From positions 62,001 to 126,000 of the forward strand of contig NZ_QTQP01000015.1 in NCBI RefSeq assembly GCF_003854275.1: a stretch of 64,000 bases of DNA. Reading direction: 5' to 3'. This DNA is from Burkholderia sp. Bp8963 (GTDB lineage Bacteria; Pseudomonadota; Gammaproteobacteria; Burkholderiales; Burkholderiaceae). Below the pieces are notes generated by a model that was given only the letters and a program-made list of their open reading frames with translations, was not told where the DNA came from and did not search any database. Made by a program: the position numbers and the translations under genes. Below, in pieces: positions 9,530 through 20,676 of the stretch (position 1 is the stretch's first letter; every line of letters begins with the position of its first letter).

Positions 9530-10297
9530 ATGAACACCAACGACCATCCGCTCTCACACCTGTTCGACAACAACGACGCCTGGGTCAAGCGCAAGCTCGG
9601 CGACGATCCGCAGTACTTCTCGCGTCTCGCCGACCAGCAGGCGCCGGAATACCTGTGGATCGGCTGCTCGGATTCGCGCGTGCCGGCGAACCAGATTATC
9701 GGCCTGCCGCCGGGCGAAGTGTTCGTGCACCGTAATATCGCGAACGTCGTCGTGCACACCGACCTCAACTGCCTGTCGGTGATCCAGTTCGCGGTCGACC
9801 TGCTGCGCGTGAAGCACATCATGGTGGTTGGCCACTACGGCTGCTCGGGCGTGAACGCAGCGCTGCACAACCGCCGCGTCGGGCTTGCGGACAACTGGCT
9901 GCACCACGTGCAGGACGTGCGCGCGCGACACGCGGCGCTACTCGACGAATGGCCGGTCGGCGAAGCGCGCTATCGCCGCCTGATCGAGCTGAACGCGATC
10001 GAGCAGGTCGTCAACGTGTGCCGCACGACGATCGTCAACGACGCGTGGGCACGCGGCCAGCAGCTCACCGTGCACGCGCTCGTGTACGGCGTGCACGACG
10101 GCCGCATGCGCGATCTCGGAATGGCCGTGTCGAACGCCGATGCGCTCGACGACACCTACCGGCGCGCGGTGGCCGCGCTGAGCGCGCGCGGCGACCACGC
10201 ACGCGGCAACGACATGGTCGCGGCGGATGCGGCGAAGCTCACCGAAGTCGCGCAGTCCGTCGCGGATACGCTGAAGCCCTGTGCAGGGCCAGAGTAA
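9530..10297 (+). CDS. can: Beta-class carbonic anhydrase
   Basis: A 255-residue zinc enzyme interconverting CO2 and bicarbonate. The zinc ligands are C46, H102 and C105 (in IGCSDSR and VVGHYGCSG), and the D48-R50 dyad of beta-class enzymes is intact. The HRNIANVV segment is also typical. It lies 48 bases after aceK on the same strand, so co-transcription is possible. The tail after about residue 215 is longer than in E. coli Can and may be flexible. Confidence 0.95.
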   Translation: MNTNDHPLSHLFDNNDAWVKRKLGDDPQYFSRLADQQAPEYLWIGCSDSRVPANQIIGLPPGEVFVHRNIANVVVHTDLNCLSVIQFAVDLLRVKHIMVVGHYGCSGVNAALHNRRVGLADNWLHHVQDVRARHAALLDEWPVGEARYRRLIELNAIEQVVNVCRTTIVNDAWARGQQLTVHALVYGVHDGRMRDLGMAVSNADALDDTYRRAVAALSARGDHARGNDMVAADAAKLTEVAQSVADTLKPCAGPE

Positions 10298-10373
10298 GCG
10301 CTGATGCGCCGACGCCGGTCGAGCGCAATGCATGGGGCTCGAGCAAGCGCCAACGCGCTACAGGAGACACACC

Positions 10374-11582
10374 ATGACAGCTGTTGATCACGACGATCCG
10401 ATCGTCATCGCGGCGGCGGCGCGCACGCCGATCGGCGGGTTCCAGGGCGACTTCGCGTCGCTCGCGGCACCGCAGCTCGGCAGTGTCGCGATCGGCGCGG
10501 CGCTCGCGCGTGCCGGCCTCGGGCCGGAGCAGGCCGACGAAGTGGTGATGGGCTGCGTGCTGCCCGCCGGCCAGGGCCAGGCGCCCGCGCGCCAGGCGGC
10601 GCTCGGCGCGGGCCTGCCGCTCGCGACCGGCTGCACGACGGTCAACAAGATGTGCGGCTCCGGGATGCGCGCGGCGATGTTCGCGCACGACATGCTCGTC
10701 GCCGGCTCGGCCGACGTGATCGTCGCGGGCGGGATGGAAAGCATGACGAACGCGCCCTACCTGCTGCCGAAAGCGCGCGCGGGGCTGCGCATGGGCCACG
10801 GCCAGGTGCTCGACCACATGTTCCTCGACGGCCTCGAAGACGCGTACGACAAGGGCCGGCTGATGGGCACGTTCGCCGAGGAATGCGCGGGCGAATACGG
10901 GTTCACGCGCGAAGCGCAGGACGCGTTCGCGATCGAGTCGCTCGCGCGCGCGAAACGCGCGAACGAGGATGGCGCGTTCCGCTGGGAAATCGCGCCGGTG
11001 ACGGTTGCCGGCAAAAGGGGCGACACGGGGGGCGACACGGTCGTCGCGCGCGACGAACAGCCGTTCCGGGCCGATCCGTCGAAGATCCCGGCGCTGAAGC
11101 CCGCATTCGGCAAGACCGGCACCGTGACCGCCGCGAATGCGTCGTCGATCTCCGACGGCGCGGCCGCGCTCGTGATGATGCGCGCATCCACTGCCGCGCG
11201 GCTCGGCATCAGGCCGCTCGCGCGCGTCGTCGGCCATGCGACGTTCGCGCAGGCGCCCGCAAAGTTCACGACCGCGCCGATCGGCGCGATCCGCTGCCTG
11301 TTCGGCAAGAACGGCTGGCGCGCGGCCGACGTCGACCTGTTCGAGATCAACGAGGCGTTCGCGGTCGTCACGATGGCGGCGATGACCGAATTCGACCTGC
11401 CGCACGACAAGGTGAACGTGAACGGCGGCGCGTGCGCACTCGGCCATCCGATCGGCGCGTCCGGCGCACGCATCGTCGTCACGCTGATCGGCGCGCTGCG
11501 CGCGCGCGGCGGCCGGCGTGGCGTCGCGAGCCTGTGCATCGGCGGCGGCGAGGCAACCGCGATGGGCATCGAGCTGATCTGA
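10374..11582 (+). CDS. Acetyl-CoA C-acyltransferase (thiolase)
   Basis: A 402-residue type II thiolase. The nucleophilic Cys is C94 in NKMCGSGMRA, the His is in the NVNGGACALGHPIGASGAR signature, and the second Cys is in SLCIGGGEATAMGIEL. The ATG at 10374 follows a ribosome site (caggag at 10361-10366). It could act in biosynthetic acetoacetyl-CoA formation or in fatty acid/branched-chain breakdown; sequence alone does not decide. The following SDR gene is 36 bases downstream on the same strand, so the two may be co-expressed. Confidence 0.94.
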   Translation: MTAVDHDDPIVIAAAARTPIGGFQGDFASLAAPQLGSVAIGAALARAGLGPEQADEVVMGCVLPAGQGQAPARQAALGAGLPLATGCTTVNKMCGSGMRAAMFAHDMLVAGSADVIVAGGMESMTNAPYLLPKARAGLRMGHGQVLDHMFLDGLEDAYDKGRLMGTFAEECAGEYGFTREAQDAFAIESLARAKRANEDGAFRWEIAPVTVAGKRGDTGGDTVVARDEQPFRADPSKIPALKPAFGKTGTVTAANASSISDGAAALVMMRASTAARLGIRPLARVVGHATFAQAPAKFTTAPIGAIRCLFGKNGWRAADVDLFEINEAFAVVTMAAMTEFDLPHDKVNVNGGACALGHPIGASGARIVVTLIGALRARGGRRGVASLCIGGGEATAMGIELI

Positions 11583-11618
11583 CACCCTGACCCCACGGAC
11601 TACGAAGGAGTGGCGAGC

Positions 11619-12296
<678 letters not shown>

Positions 12297-12325
12297 CAAC
12301 AATCCGTCGTTAATTCACGTTGCGC

Positions 12326-12763
12326 ATGATTCCTACCCGACCTGACGCGTGCCCGTGCGGCGGCGCGTCGCCCGCTCCCGCCGGCCGCGCGCCGGCGCCC
12401 CGCTATGCCGCGTGCTGCGGCCGTTTCATCGACGGCGGCGAGATCGCGCCGACCGCGCTCGAGTTGATGCGTTCGCGGTACAGCGCGTACGTGCTCGGCG
12501 CGATCGACTACCTGCGCGCGACGTGGGACGCGCGCACCTGCCCGGCCGATCTGGATGCCGACCCCACGGCGCCCGATGCGCCGCGCTGGCTCGGCCTCGC
12601 GGTGAAACGCCACACGCCGCGCGACGAACGCCACGCGGAGGTCGAATTCGTGGCCCGCTACAAGGTTGGCGGGCGCGCGTACCGGCTCCACGAAACGAGC
12701 CGTTTCGAGCGCGACGAGCACGGCTTCTGGCGCTATGTTGACGGCGATGTAAGCGAGCGCTGA
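12326..12763 (+). CDS. YchJ-family (UPF0225) protein with SEC-C-like zinc motif
   Basis: A 145-residue protein with an N-terminal SEC-C-like cysteine motif (CPCGG at residues 9-13 and CCGRFI at about 29-34) that should bind zinc, then an NTF2-like domain (RSRYSAYVLGAIDYLRATW, ending in GFWRYVDGD). YchJ proteins are widespread and of unknown function. The ATG at 12326 is preferred over a TTG six bases upstream. It follows the SDR gene by 29 bases. Confidence 0.85.
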   Translation: MIPTRPDACPCGGASPAPAGRAPAPRYAACCGRFIDGGEIAPTALELMRSRYSAYVLGAIDYLRATWDARTCPADLDADPTAPDAPRWLGLAVKRHTPRDERHAEVEFVARYKVGGRAYRLHETSRFERDEHGFWRYVDGDVSER

Positions 12764-12869
12764 CAAATAGTTGCTGTGTCATACGCCGGGTAATTCCCGC
12801 ATTGCACAACCCAAAATTGTCAGGCTACGATGAGCCTCAGTTTGGTCAGTTGCATGGCAGGGCTTACGA

Positions 12870-14117
12870 ATGACGTTCAGCAAGGTATTGGTGGGATGGA
12901 TGGCGGCTTGTACGCTGTCGGCCGCTCTGGCCGATACGCTGCCGAACGCCGGTACCCCGGGCGGGCCGCTCGCCCGCGCCGATCGCTTCGACTACAGCGG
13001 GTCGGGCCTGCCGCAGGTCGCCGCGAACCTGAACGAGCAGGTCATCCGCATTCCCGCCGACGCGTCGGGCACGGTGACGCTCGAGGCCACGCTGTTCAAG
13101 CCGGACGGCCCCGGCCCGTTCCCGCTCGTCGTGTTCAACCACGGCAAGAATCCCGGCGATCTCCACCAGCAGCCGCGCAGCCGCCCGCTCGCGTTCGCGC
13201 GCGAATTCGTGCGCCGCGGCTATGCGGTGATCGCGCCGAACCGTCAGGGTTTCGCCGGCTCCGGCGGCACCTACCAGCAGGAAGGCTGCAACGTCGAGAA
13301 AAACGGTCTCTCGCAGGCGGCCGACGTCGGTGCGACGGTCCGCTACATGGCGCACCAGCCGTATATCGACGCGTCGCACATCGTCGTCGCCGGCACGTCG
13401 CACGGCGGGCTCGCGTCGATCGCGTACGGCACCGAGGCGGCATCCGGCGTGCGCGGCATCATCAATTTCTCCGGCGGGCTGCGCCAGGACCTCTGCGATG
13501 GCTGGCAGCGCAATCTCGTCGACGCGTTCGGTCAGTACGGCGCGCACAGCGCGGTGCCGTCGCTGTGGCTCTACGGCGACAACGATTCGGTGTGGACGCC
13601 GGCGCTCGTCGCGCAGATGCACGACGCATATGCGTCGCATGGCACGCACGTGCAGTTCGTCGACTTCGGCCGCTACAAGGATGACGCGCACCGGCTGATC
13701 GTCGATCGCGACGGCGTGCCCGTCTGGTGGCCGGCCGTCCATGCGTTCCTCGCCGATCTGAACCTGCCGACCGCGGTGCGCTATGCGGTCGCGAACCCGC
13801 GCGAGCCGAAGGCATCGGGCTTCGCGTCGATCGATGCGGTCGACGCGGTGCCGTTCGTCGACGAGGCCGGCCGCGAAGGCTATCGCCGCTTCCTGAACCA
13901 GCATCCGAGCCGTGCGTTCGCGGTGTCGGATGAAGGCGCGTGGTCGTGGGCCGAAGGCGGCGACGATCCGATGGCGCTCGCGCTCGACAACTGCGCGAAG
14001 CAGGGTGCGGGCGCATGCCGGCTGTATGCGGTCAACGATCGCGTCGTGTGGAACGCGCATGCGTCGCAGACCGCGGACAACGGCGGCGACGATGCGCACG
14101 CCCTCGCGTCGCGCTGA
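12870..14117 (+). CDS. Secreted alpha/beta hydrolase, dienelactone-hydrolase-like
   Basis: A 415-residue exported serine hydrolase. Residues 1-21 form a signal peptide (GWMAACTLSAALA). The core has the oxyanion-type segment VFNHGKNPGD, the nucleophile elbow GTSHGG, an Asp in LWLYGDNDSVWTP and a His in YKDDAHRLI, a complete triad. After the fold there is an additional about 130-residue C-terminal domain (PREPKASGFASIDAV onward) that I do not recognise. The ribosome site is weak. The substrate is unknown; esters of plant or polymer origin are possible for this family. Confidence 0.82.
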   Translation: MTFSKVLVGWMAACTLSAALADTLPNAGTPGGPLARADRFDYSGSGLPQVAANLNEQVIRIPADASGTVTLEATLFKPDGPGPFPLVVFNHGKNPGDLHQQPRSRPLAFAREFVRRGYAVIAPNRQGFAGSGGTYQQEGCNVEKNGLSQAADVGATVRYMAHQPYIDASHIVVAGTSHGGLASIAYGTEAASGVRGIINFSGGLRQDLCDGWQRNLVDAFGQYGAHSAVPSLWLYGDNDSVWTPALVAQMHDAYASHGTHVQFVDFGRYKDDAHRLIVDRDGVPVWWPAVHAFLADLNLPTAVRYAVANPREPKASGFASIDAVDAVPFVDEAGREGYRRFLNQHPSRAFAVSDEGAWSWAEGGDDPMALALDNCAKQGAGACRLYAVNDRVVWNAHASQTADNGGDDAHALASR

Positions 14118-14656
14118 TCGCGCGTTCGGCTGATTCTCCGCTTCTTCTCCGGTTTCTCCTCCGATCAGTCTCTCCGTTCGCGATCGCATCGCGCGCAGTG
14201 AAAGGCTGCACGCCACACACGCGCCGCAGCCACGCCATCCCGCCGCTCGATCTGGCCCATTTTCCCGCTTTCGCCCGCTTTCGCCCGCGTCAACCGTGCC
14301 GCCCGCTGCTCGCCCCGCCCCTTCATTCCCCTTTTTTCGAACCCGACCACACCGCCGGCCCACGATTTTTTTCTGCTGGGGGGTGTCACTCGAACGTCGT
14401 CATCTGCACGCAATTATGGACATCTGAATCGTACCGTTCCGAGCCGCTTCGAACTGCGCCAAACTCCCGCCAGCCAAGGCTTTGCGGCGTTTGTAACCGC
14501 TAGTGCAGGAAGCCGCGGAACACGCTAATCTCAGCGCGTTTTCATGTTTAGCGTGTTTTGCATGCCGCCATGACGGCCTGCATGGCCGTCATTCGATGCC
14601 GGCCGCGACGCATCCCGCACGATGCCGCGCGCCATCTGTTTCTCACCGGAGCCGAT
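14118..14656. promoter_or_regulatory. Biotin operon upstream region with two inverted repeats
   Basis: This 539-base stretch has no gene I can support. Close to bioA are two perfect inverted repeats: aacacgctaa (14519-14528) with ttagcgtgtt (14548-14557), 19 bases apart, and atgacggcc (14570-14578) with ggccgtcat (14584-14592), 5 bases apart. Both lie 5' of the bioA start chosen here and are candidates for operators or leader hairpins. I do not find a BirA box (TTGTAAACC with its inverted partner); only a lone ttgtaacc half-match at about 14490. Confidence 0.5.
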
Positions 14657-16003
14657 TTGAGTACGCAAGCGACCGACGACTGGGTCGCGCGCAGCCTGCG
14701 CGCGGTCTGGCACCCCTGCACCCAGATGAAGCACCACGAGCGGCTGCCGCTCATCCCCGTCGCGCGCGGCGCGGGCGTGTGGCTGTACGACCGCGACGGC
14801 CGCCGCTATTTCGACGCGATCAGCTCGTGGTGGGTCAACCTGTTCGGCCATGCAAACCCGGACATCAACGCCGCGCTGAAGGACCAGCTCGACACGCTCG
14901 AGCACGCGATGCTCGCCGGCTGCACGCACGCACCCGCGATCGAGCTCGCCGAACGGCTCACTGCGCTCACGCAGCACACGCTCGGCCACGCGTTCTTTGC
15001 GTCGGACGGCGCGTCGGCCGTCGAGATCGCGCTGAAGATGAGCTTCCACGCGTGGCGCAACCGCGGCCACGCGGACAAGTGCGAATTCGTCTGCGTCGCG
15101 AACGGCTATCACGGCGAGACGATCGGCGCGCTCGGCGTGACCGACGTCGCGCTGTTCAAGGATGCATACGACCCGCTGATCCGCCACGCGCACGTCGTCG
15201 CGTCGCCCGACGCACGGCTCGCGCAGCCGGGCGAGACGGCCGCCGACGTCGCGGACCGCGCGCTCGCCGACGTGCGGCGCCTGTTCACCGAGCGCAACGG
15301 CAAGATCGCCGCGGTGATCGTCGAGCCGCTCGTGCAGTGCGCGGCCGGCATGGCGATGCACGATCCGTCGTACGTGCGCGGGCTGCGCGCACTGTGCGAC
15401 GAATTCGGCGTGCACCTGATCGCCGACGAGATCGCGGTCGGCTGCGGCCGCACCGGCACGTTCTTCGCGTGCGAGCAGGCCGGCGTGTGGCCCGATTTCC
15501 TGTGCCTGTCGAAGGGCATCAGCGGCGGCTACCTGCCGCTGTCGCTGGTGCTGTCGCGCGACGACATCTTCGCGGCGTTCTACGACGACGACACGACGCG
15601 CGGCTTCCTGCACTCGCATTCGTACACCGGCAACCCGCTCGCGTGCCGCGCGGCGCTTGCAACGCTCGACCTGTTCGAACGCGACGACGTGCTCGCGCGC
15701 AACGCACGCAACTCCGCCGCGCTGCGCGACGCGCTCGCGCCGCTCGCCACGCATCCTCGGGTGCGCCACCTGCGTGAGCGCGGCACGCTGTTCGCATTCG
15801 ACGTCGCGCTCGACGGCGACGCCGCACGCGGCTTCTCGCGGCGCTTCTTCGAACGCGCGCTCGAGCGCGAGCTGCTGCTGCGCCCGATCGGCACGACCGT
15901 CTACCTGATGCCACCGTACGTGATCGACGACGCCGACATCGCGTGGCTCGCGCAGCGCACGCGCGACACGCTCGACGCCACCCTCGCGGAGATCGCCCGA
16001 TGA
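14657..16003 (+). CDS. bioA: Adenosylmethionine-8-amino-7-oxononanoate aminotransferase
   Basis: PLP enzyme of biotin synthesis that converts KAPA to DAPA with S-adenosylmethionine as amino donor. The 448-residue product has the BioA substrate segment VWHPCTQMK near the N-terminus, [13 protein letters not shown], the Asp for the PLP ring nitrogen in [15 protein letters not shown], and the PLP lysine in [15 protein letters not shown] chose the TTG at 14657 because it has ggag 5 bases upstream and gives the family's usual length; an ATG at 14558 in frame is possible but would add an Arg-rich, atypical leader. Its stop overlaps bioF by four bases (ATGA). Confidence 0.95.
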   Translation: MSTQATDDWVARSLRAVWHPCTQMKHHERLPLIPVARGAGVWLYDRDGRRYFDAISSWWVNLFGHANPDINAALKDQLDTLEHAMLAGCTHAPAIELAERLTALTQHTLGHAFFASDGASAVEIALKMSFHAWRNRGHADKCEFVCVANGYHGETIGALGVTDVALFKDAYDPLIRHAHVVASPDARLAQPGETAADVADRALADVRRLFTERNGKIAAVIVEPLVQCAAGMAMHDPSYVRGLRALCDEFGVHLIADEIAVGCGRTGTFFACEQAGVWPDFLCLSKGISGGYLPLSLVLSRDDIFAAFYDDDTTRGFLHSHSYTGNPLACRAALATLDLFERDDVLARNARNSAALRDALAPLATHPRVRHLRERGTLFAFDVALDGDAARGFSRRFFERALERELLLRPIGTTVYLMPPYVIDDADIAWLAQRTRDTLDATLAEIAR

Positions 16004-17217
16004 CCCTGCTCGACACCCTGCAACGCGGCCTTGCCGAACTCGACGCGCAAGGCCTGCACCGCGTGCGCCGCACCGCGGATAGCGCGTGCAGTGCGCACAT
16101 GACGGTCGACGGCCGCGAGATCGTCGGCTTCGCAAGCAACGACTACCTCGGCCTCGCCGCGCATCCGGCGCTCGTCGCCGCGTTCGGCGAAGGCGCGCAG
16201 CGCTACGGCTCCGGCAGCGGCGGCTCGCACCTGCTCGGCGGCCATTCGCGCGCGCACGCGCGCCTCGAGGACGAGCTGGCCGATTTTTGCGGCGGCTTCT
16301 CCGACGCGCCGCGCGCGCTGTACTTCAGCACCGGCTATATGGCGAACCTCGCCGCGATGACCGCGCTGACGGGCAAGCACGCGACGATCTTCTCCGACGC
16401 GCTGAACCATGCATCGCTGATCGACGGCATCCGGCTGTCGCGCGCGAACGTGCAGGTCTATCCGCACGCGGACATGGCCGCGCTCGCCGCGCTGCTCGAA
16501 GCGTCTGACGCGCAAACGAAGCTGATCGTCAGCGACACCGTGTTCAGCATGGACGGCGACCTCGCGCCGCTCGCCGAACTCGTCGCGCTGGCCGAACGCC
16601 ACCGCGCATGGCTCGTCGTCGACGACGCGCACGGCTTCGGCGTGCTTGGGCCCCAGGGGCGCGGCGCGCTCGCAGCCGCCGCGCTGCGCTCGCCGAACCT
16701 CGTCTATGTCGGCACGCTCGGCAAGGCAGCCGGCGTCGCGGGCGCATTCGTCGTCGCGCACGAGACGGTGATCGAATGGATGATCCAGCGCGCGCGCAGC
16801 TACATCTTCACGACGGCCGCGCCGCCCGCGGTCGCGCATGCGGTGTCGGCAAGCCTGAAGGTGATCGCCGGCGACGAAGGCGATGCGCGGCGCGCGCACC
16901 TCGCCGCGCTGATCGAGCGCACCCGCGCACTGCTGCGCAACACGCGCTGGCAGCCGGTCGATTCGCACACGGCCGTGCAGCCGCTCGTGATCGGCAGCAA
17001 CGACGCGACGCTCGCCGCGATGCGCGCGCTCGACGCGCACGGACTGTGGGTGCCGGCGATCCGGCCACCGACGGTGCCGGTCGGCACGTCGCGGCTGCGC
17101 ATCTCGCTGTCGGCCGCGCATTCGTTCGACGACCTCGCGCGCCTCGAAGCGGCGCTGATCGACGCGAGCGACGCGGCGACGGCCGCCGTCGAAGCAGCCG
17201 GGCGGGAGGCCGCATGA
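16000..17217 (+). CDS. bioF: 8-amino-7-oxononanoate synthase
   Basis: PLP enzyme joining pimeloyl thioester to alanine to make KAPA, the first committed step of the biotin ring pathway. The 405-residue product shows [26 protein letters not shown], the Asp-Ala-His in [12 protein letters not shown] and the PLP lysine in [11 protein letters not shown]. Start and stop both overlap neighbours (bioA stop and bioD start, each ATGA), so the four bio genes form a tightly coupled operon. The C-terminus has about 20 extra Ala-rich residues. Confidence 0.96.
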   Translation: MTLLDTLQRGLAELDAQGLHRVRRTADSACSAHMTVDGREIVGFASNDYLGLAAHPALVAAFGEGAQRYGSGSGGSHLLGGHSRAHARLEDELADFCGGFSDAPRALYFSTGYMANLAAMTALTGKHATIFSDALNHASLIDGIRLSRANVQVYPHADMAALAALLEASDAQTKLIVSDTVFSMDGDLAPLAELVALAERHRAWLVVDDAHGFGVLGPQGRGALAAAALRSPNLVYVGTLGKAAGVAGAFVVAHETVIEWMIQRARSYIFTTAAPPAVAHAVSASLKVIAGDEGDARRAHLAALIERTRALLRNTRWQPVDSHTAVQPLVIGSNDATLAAMRALDAHGLWVPAIRPPTVPVGTSRLRISLSAAHSFDDLARLEAALIDASDAATAAVEAAGREAA

Positions 17218-17933
17218 GTGCCCCGCTTTCGCTGTTCGTCACCGGCACCGATACCGAGATCGGCAAGACCTTCGTGTCCGCCGCGCTGCTGCACGGCTTC
17301 GCGCGACACGGCCTGCGCGCGGCCGCGCTGAAGCCGGTCGCGGCCGGCGCATACGAACAGGACGGCGTGTGGCGCAACGAGGACGCCGACGAGCTCGACG
17401 CAGCCGCGAACGTCGCGCTGCCGCCCGAGCTGCGCACGCCGTTCCTGCTGAAGGCGCCCGCCGCGCCGCATCTCGCCGCCGCGCAGGAAGGCGTGACGCT
17501 CGACATCGACACGATCGTCGCAAGCCATCGCGAAGCGATGACGCGCGCGGACATCGTCGTCGTCGAAGGCGCCGGCGGCTTGCGCGTGCCGCTTTCCGAC
17601 ACCCATGACATGGCCGACCTCGCGGTCGCGCTCGGCGTGCCGGTCGTGCTCGTCGTCGGCGTGCGGCTTGGCTGCATCAGCCACGCACTGCTCACCGCCG
17701 ACGCGATCGCCGCGCGCGGCCTCACGCTCGCCGGCTGGGTCGCGAACCACGTCGATCCGGCGATGTCGTTCCCGGACGAGAACGTCGCGACGATCCGCGA
17801 CTGGCTCGCCCGCGAACACCGCGCGCCGTTGCTCGGCCGCATTCCGCACCTGAGCCCGGCCGCCCCCGAATCCGCCGCGGCGATGCTCGACGTCGCCGCG
17901 CTCGTCGACACGCTGCGCGCCGCGCAGCGTTGA
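17214..17933 (+). CDS. bioD: Dethiobiotin synthetase
   Basis: ATP-dependent enzyme closing the ureido ring of dethiobiotin from DAPA and CO2. The 239-residue product has the P-loop GTDTEIGKT (residues 11-19), KPVAAG, and [12 protein letters not shown], all diagnostic of BioD. It overlaps bioF by four bases and is followed by bioB 35 bases later. Length is normal for the family. Confidence 0.96.
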   Translation: MSAPLSLFVTGTDTEIGKTFVSAALLHGFARHGLRAAALKPVAAGAYEQDGVWRNEDADELDAAANVALPPELRTPFLLKAPAAPHLAAAQEGVTLDIDTIVASHREAMTRADIVVVEGAGGLRVPLSDTHDMADLAVALGVPVVLVVGVRLGCISHALLTADAIAARGLTLAGWVANHVDPAMSFPDENVATIRDWLAREHRAPLLGRIPHLSPAAPESAAAMLDVAALVDTLRAAQR

Positions 17934-17968
17934 TCAAACCCTATTTCCCCGCATCCAGGAAGAACGAT

Positions 17969-18988
17969 ATGACCCAAGCCCAGACCGCCGCCGTGCAATC
18001 CGATGCAATCCCCGTGGCCGCGCCGGCCGCGCAGCGCTGGCGCGTCGCCGACGTCGTCGCGCTGTTCGAGCTGCCGTTCAACGACCTGATGTTCCGCGCG
18101 CAGCAGGTGCACCGCGAGCACTTCGACGCGAACGCGGTGCAGCTGTCGACGCTGCTGTCGATCAAGACGGGCGGCTGCGAAGAGGATTGCGGCTACTGCT
18201 CGCAGTCGTCGCATCACGACACGGGCCTGAAGGCGGAAAAGCTGATGGACGTCGACGCGGTGCTCGACGCCGCGCGCGCCGCAAAGGCGAACGGCGCGAG
18301 CCGCTTCTGCATGGGCGCCGCGTGGCGCAACCCGAAGGAACGCCACATGCCGGCGCTCACTGAGATGGTGCGCGGCGTGAAGGAAATGGGGCTCGAAACC
18401 TGCATGACGCTCGGCATGCTCGAAGACGAGCAGGCGAAGGAGCTCGCCGACGCGGGCCTCGACTACTACAACCACAACCTCGACACGTCGCCGGAGTTCT
18501 ACGGCCAGATCATCTCGACGCGCACCTACCAGGATCGCCTCGACACGCTCGATCGCGTGCGCGACGCGGGCATCAACGTGTGCTGCGGCGGGATCATCGG
18601 GATGGGCGAATCGCGCCGCGAGCGCGCGGGGCTGATCACGCAGCTCGCGAACCTGAACCCGTATCCGGATTCGGTGCCGATCAACAACCTGGTCGCGATC
18701 GAGGGCACGCCGCTCGAAGGCACCGCGGCGCTCGATCCGCTCGAGTTCGTCCGCACGATCGCCGTTGCGCGGATCACGATGCCGAAGGCCGTGGTGCGGC
18801 TGTCGGCCGGCCGCGAGCAGCTCGACGACGGGTTGCAGGCGATGTGCTTCCTCGCGGGCGCGAACTCGATGTTCTATGGCGACCAGCTGCTGACGACCAG
18901 CAACCCGCAGACCCAGCGCGACCGTGCGCTGTTCGAGCGTCTCGGGATTCGCGCGAGCCAGCCGGACGCGCTCGGCACGGACGCGTAA
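17969..18988 (+). CDS. bioB: Biotin synthase
   Basis: Radical SAM enzyme inserting sulfur into dethiobiotin, the last step of biotin synthesis. The 339-residue product carries the CxxxCxxC cluster motif at C70, C74, C77 ([13 protein letters not shown]), [11 protein letters not shown], and the [2Fe-2S] ligands in the FCMGAAWR and ETCMTLGML segments. The ATG at 17969 follows aggaag; a TTG at 17930 overlapping the bioD stop is possible but would add an atypical leader. A rho-independent terminator follows the gene and closes the bioAFDB operon. Confidence 0.97.
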   Translation: MTQAQTAAVQSDAIPVAAPAAQRWRVADVVALFELPFNDLMFRAQQVHREHFDANAVQLSTLLSIKTGGCEEDCGYCSQSSHHDTGLKAEKLMDVDAVLDAARAAKANGASRFCMGAAWRNPKERHMPALTEMVRGVKEMGLETCMTLGMLEDEQAKELADAGLDYYNHNLDTSPEFYGQIISTRTYQDRLDTLDRVRDAGINVCCGGIIGMGESRRERAGLITQLANLNPYPDSVPINNLVAIEGTPLEGTAALDPLEFVRTIAVARITMPKAVVRLSAGREQLDDGLQAMCFLAGANSMFYGDQLLTTSNPQTQRDRALFERLGIRASQPDALGTDA

Positions 18989-19012
18989 GCGCGGCGCTGC
19001 AGCGTGATGAGG

Positions 19013-19039
19013 AAAGCCGGGGCACGCCCCGGCTTTTTT
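19013..19039 (+). terminator. Intrinsic terminator of the bioAFDB operon
   Basis: The hairpin aaagccgggg (19013-19022), loop cacg, ccccggcttt (19027-19036) continues into a T-run (19034-19039). It starts 25 bases after the bioB stop. Because the stem is flanked by A's on the left, it may also stop transcription from the opposite gene only weakly. Confidence 0.93.
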
Positions 19040-19095
19040 CGTTTACCCGACGCTCGGCATCGGGTTGCCGCGGCATCGCGGATCACGGCGTCCGC

Positions 19096-20382
19096 TTACA
19101 CGGCGTCCGCTTCGTCGTCGATCCAGTCGATATCGCCACACAGCACGCGCAATGCGTCGCCGACGCGAATCGCGACCGACAATGTCACACAAGGTTGCGC
19201 CTCGTTGATCGACAGGTACGGCCGCGTCACCTGCACGCGCCCCGGTTCGCCGATCGCGGTGTGGAAGTACGGCCGCCGCAGCCAGTTCGCGCCCTGCGCG
19301 TCCGCGAGCGGCAGAAAGCGCGTCTCGCGCGTCGCGCGATCGGCGCGCAGCACGACGTTGCGGCCCGCCTGCCGGCCCTGCGCGTCGAGCAGGAAGCAGC
19401 GCGCCGCGTCGTCGAGCGCGAGGAAGTTCCAGCACACCTCGTCGAGCGGCTCGCCGGCCGCGACGCGCTCGGCCGCCCGCTCGAACGCGCGCACGTACGG
19501 CGCGAGCCGCTGCGCGTCGCGCCGCTCGCGCGCTTCGGCCTGCTGACGAAAGCGCTCGGTCAGCTCGCCGATGCACACGGTCGCGGCCGCGCTGTCGGGC
19601 AACCCTGGCGCCGGGCGGCCGAAGAAATAGCCCTGCACGAAATCCGCCTCGCACGACAGCGCGATCTGCGCCTCGTGCTCGGTCTCGATTCCCTCGACCA
19701 GCACGAGCTTGCCGGCCTCGTGCAGCAGCGTAACGAGGCCGTGCAGGATCGCGGTGAGCCCCGTGCGGTGCGCCGCATGCGACAGCATGATCCGGTCGAG
19801 CTTCACGAGATCGGGGTTGAGCTGCCAGATCCGCTCGAGGTTCGAGTGGCCGGCGCCGAAATCGTCGAGCGCGATCAGGAAGCCCTGCGCACGGAATTCG
19901 CGCAGCGCATCGGCAAGCCGTTCGAGATCGTCCGCGCGCTGCTCGAGCACTTCGAGCACGATGCGGCGCGGCGGCATGCCGAGGCGCTTCAGGTTCGCGA
20001 GCAGCGCGGCCGCCTGGAACGGATCGGTCAGCATGCCCGGATGCACGTTCAGGAACAGCCATTCGCGCTCCGCGCCGAGCAGCGCGAAGTTCTCGAGATG
20101 CAGCGCCTGCGCGAGCCGGTCGAGCTGCATCAGCTCGCCGTGGCGCGCGGCGTCGCCGAACACGTCGAGCGGCGACACGGGCCGGTCGAACGTGTCGTGC
20201 GCGCGCAGCAGCGCCTCGTAGCCGACCGCACGCTGGTGCGACAGGCTGAAAATCGGCTGGAACACGCTCGTGAGCGTCAGCTCGTGATGCTGCGTCGCGA
20301 GACGCTCGAAGCCGGACGTCACCTCGCGTTCAAAGCGGTACGGCGACGCGGCGGCCGGACGCTCCTGTTGCACGATCGTCAT
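19096..20382 (-). CDS. EAL-domain cyclic-di-GMP phosphodiesterase with YkuI_C-like sensor
   Basis: A 428-residue protein. Residues about 30-270 are an EAL domain: EALLR, the Asn in FLNVHP, the Glu in LEVLEQ, ALDDFGAGHSN, the Lys in LVKLDR, VEGIET and VQGYFF, so the known metal and catalytic residues of active c-di-GMP phosphodiesterases all appear present. The loop-6 sequence has Ala where many active enzymes have Thr (DDFGTG). The C-terminal part (about 280-428, with RPYFHTAIGEPG, RPYLSINEAQPC) looks like the PAS/Cache-like domain that follows EAL in YkuI-type proteins and probably senses a ligand. No GGDEF domain and no membrane span. Start is the ATG at 20382 behind a strong aggaggag site. 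Divergent from the antiporter gene. Confidence 0.9.
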   Translation of the reverse strand: MTIVQQERPAAASPYRFEREVTSGFERLATQHHELTLTSVFQPIFSLSHQRAVGYEALLRAHDTFDRPVSPLDVFGDAARHGELMQLDRLAQALHLENFALLGAEREWLFLNVHPGMLTDPFQAAALLANLKRLGMPPRRIVLEVLEQRADDLERLADALREFRAQGFLIALDDFGAGHSNLERIWQLNPDLVKLDRIMLSHAAHRTGLTAILHGLVTLLHEAGKLVLVEGIETEHEAQIALSCEADFVQGYFFGRPAPGLPDSAAATVCIGELTERFRQQAEARERRDAQRLAPYVRAFERAAERVAAGEPLDEVCWNFLALDDAARCFLLDAQGRQAGRNVVLRADRATRETRFLPLADAQGANWLRRPYFHTAIGEPGRVQVTRPYLSINEAQPCVTLSVAIRVGDALRVLCGDIDWIDDEADAV

Positions 20383-20676
20383 ACCCCCCTCCTCCTGATG
20401 CTGGCAAACGCGGCGGCTGACGAACTGGACGGCGCGCGATATCTCATGAACTGACCCTCGGATTTCCGGTTGTTGTGGCTTGTCGGTCAGCACATCAAGC
20501 AAGCTCCGTGCGCACTGGCGTCAGGCCCGCGATGCCGGTTCGCACGGCCGACGCACCGGTCTGGCGCATCCGAGCGCACCATTCAGGTGCGCACGCACCG
20601 GGACGCTTGAGCGCAGCCGTCCCGGCAGCACGCTACACTCCGTACGGTCGTTTCATTCCCCGTTTTCGACGTATCG

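Noticed and set aside
14490..14498. Half BirA box (ttgtaacc) before bioA
   Set aside because: The inverted partner ggtttacaa is absent at the required spacing.
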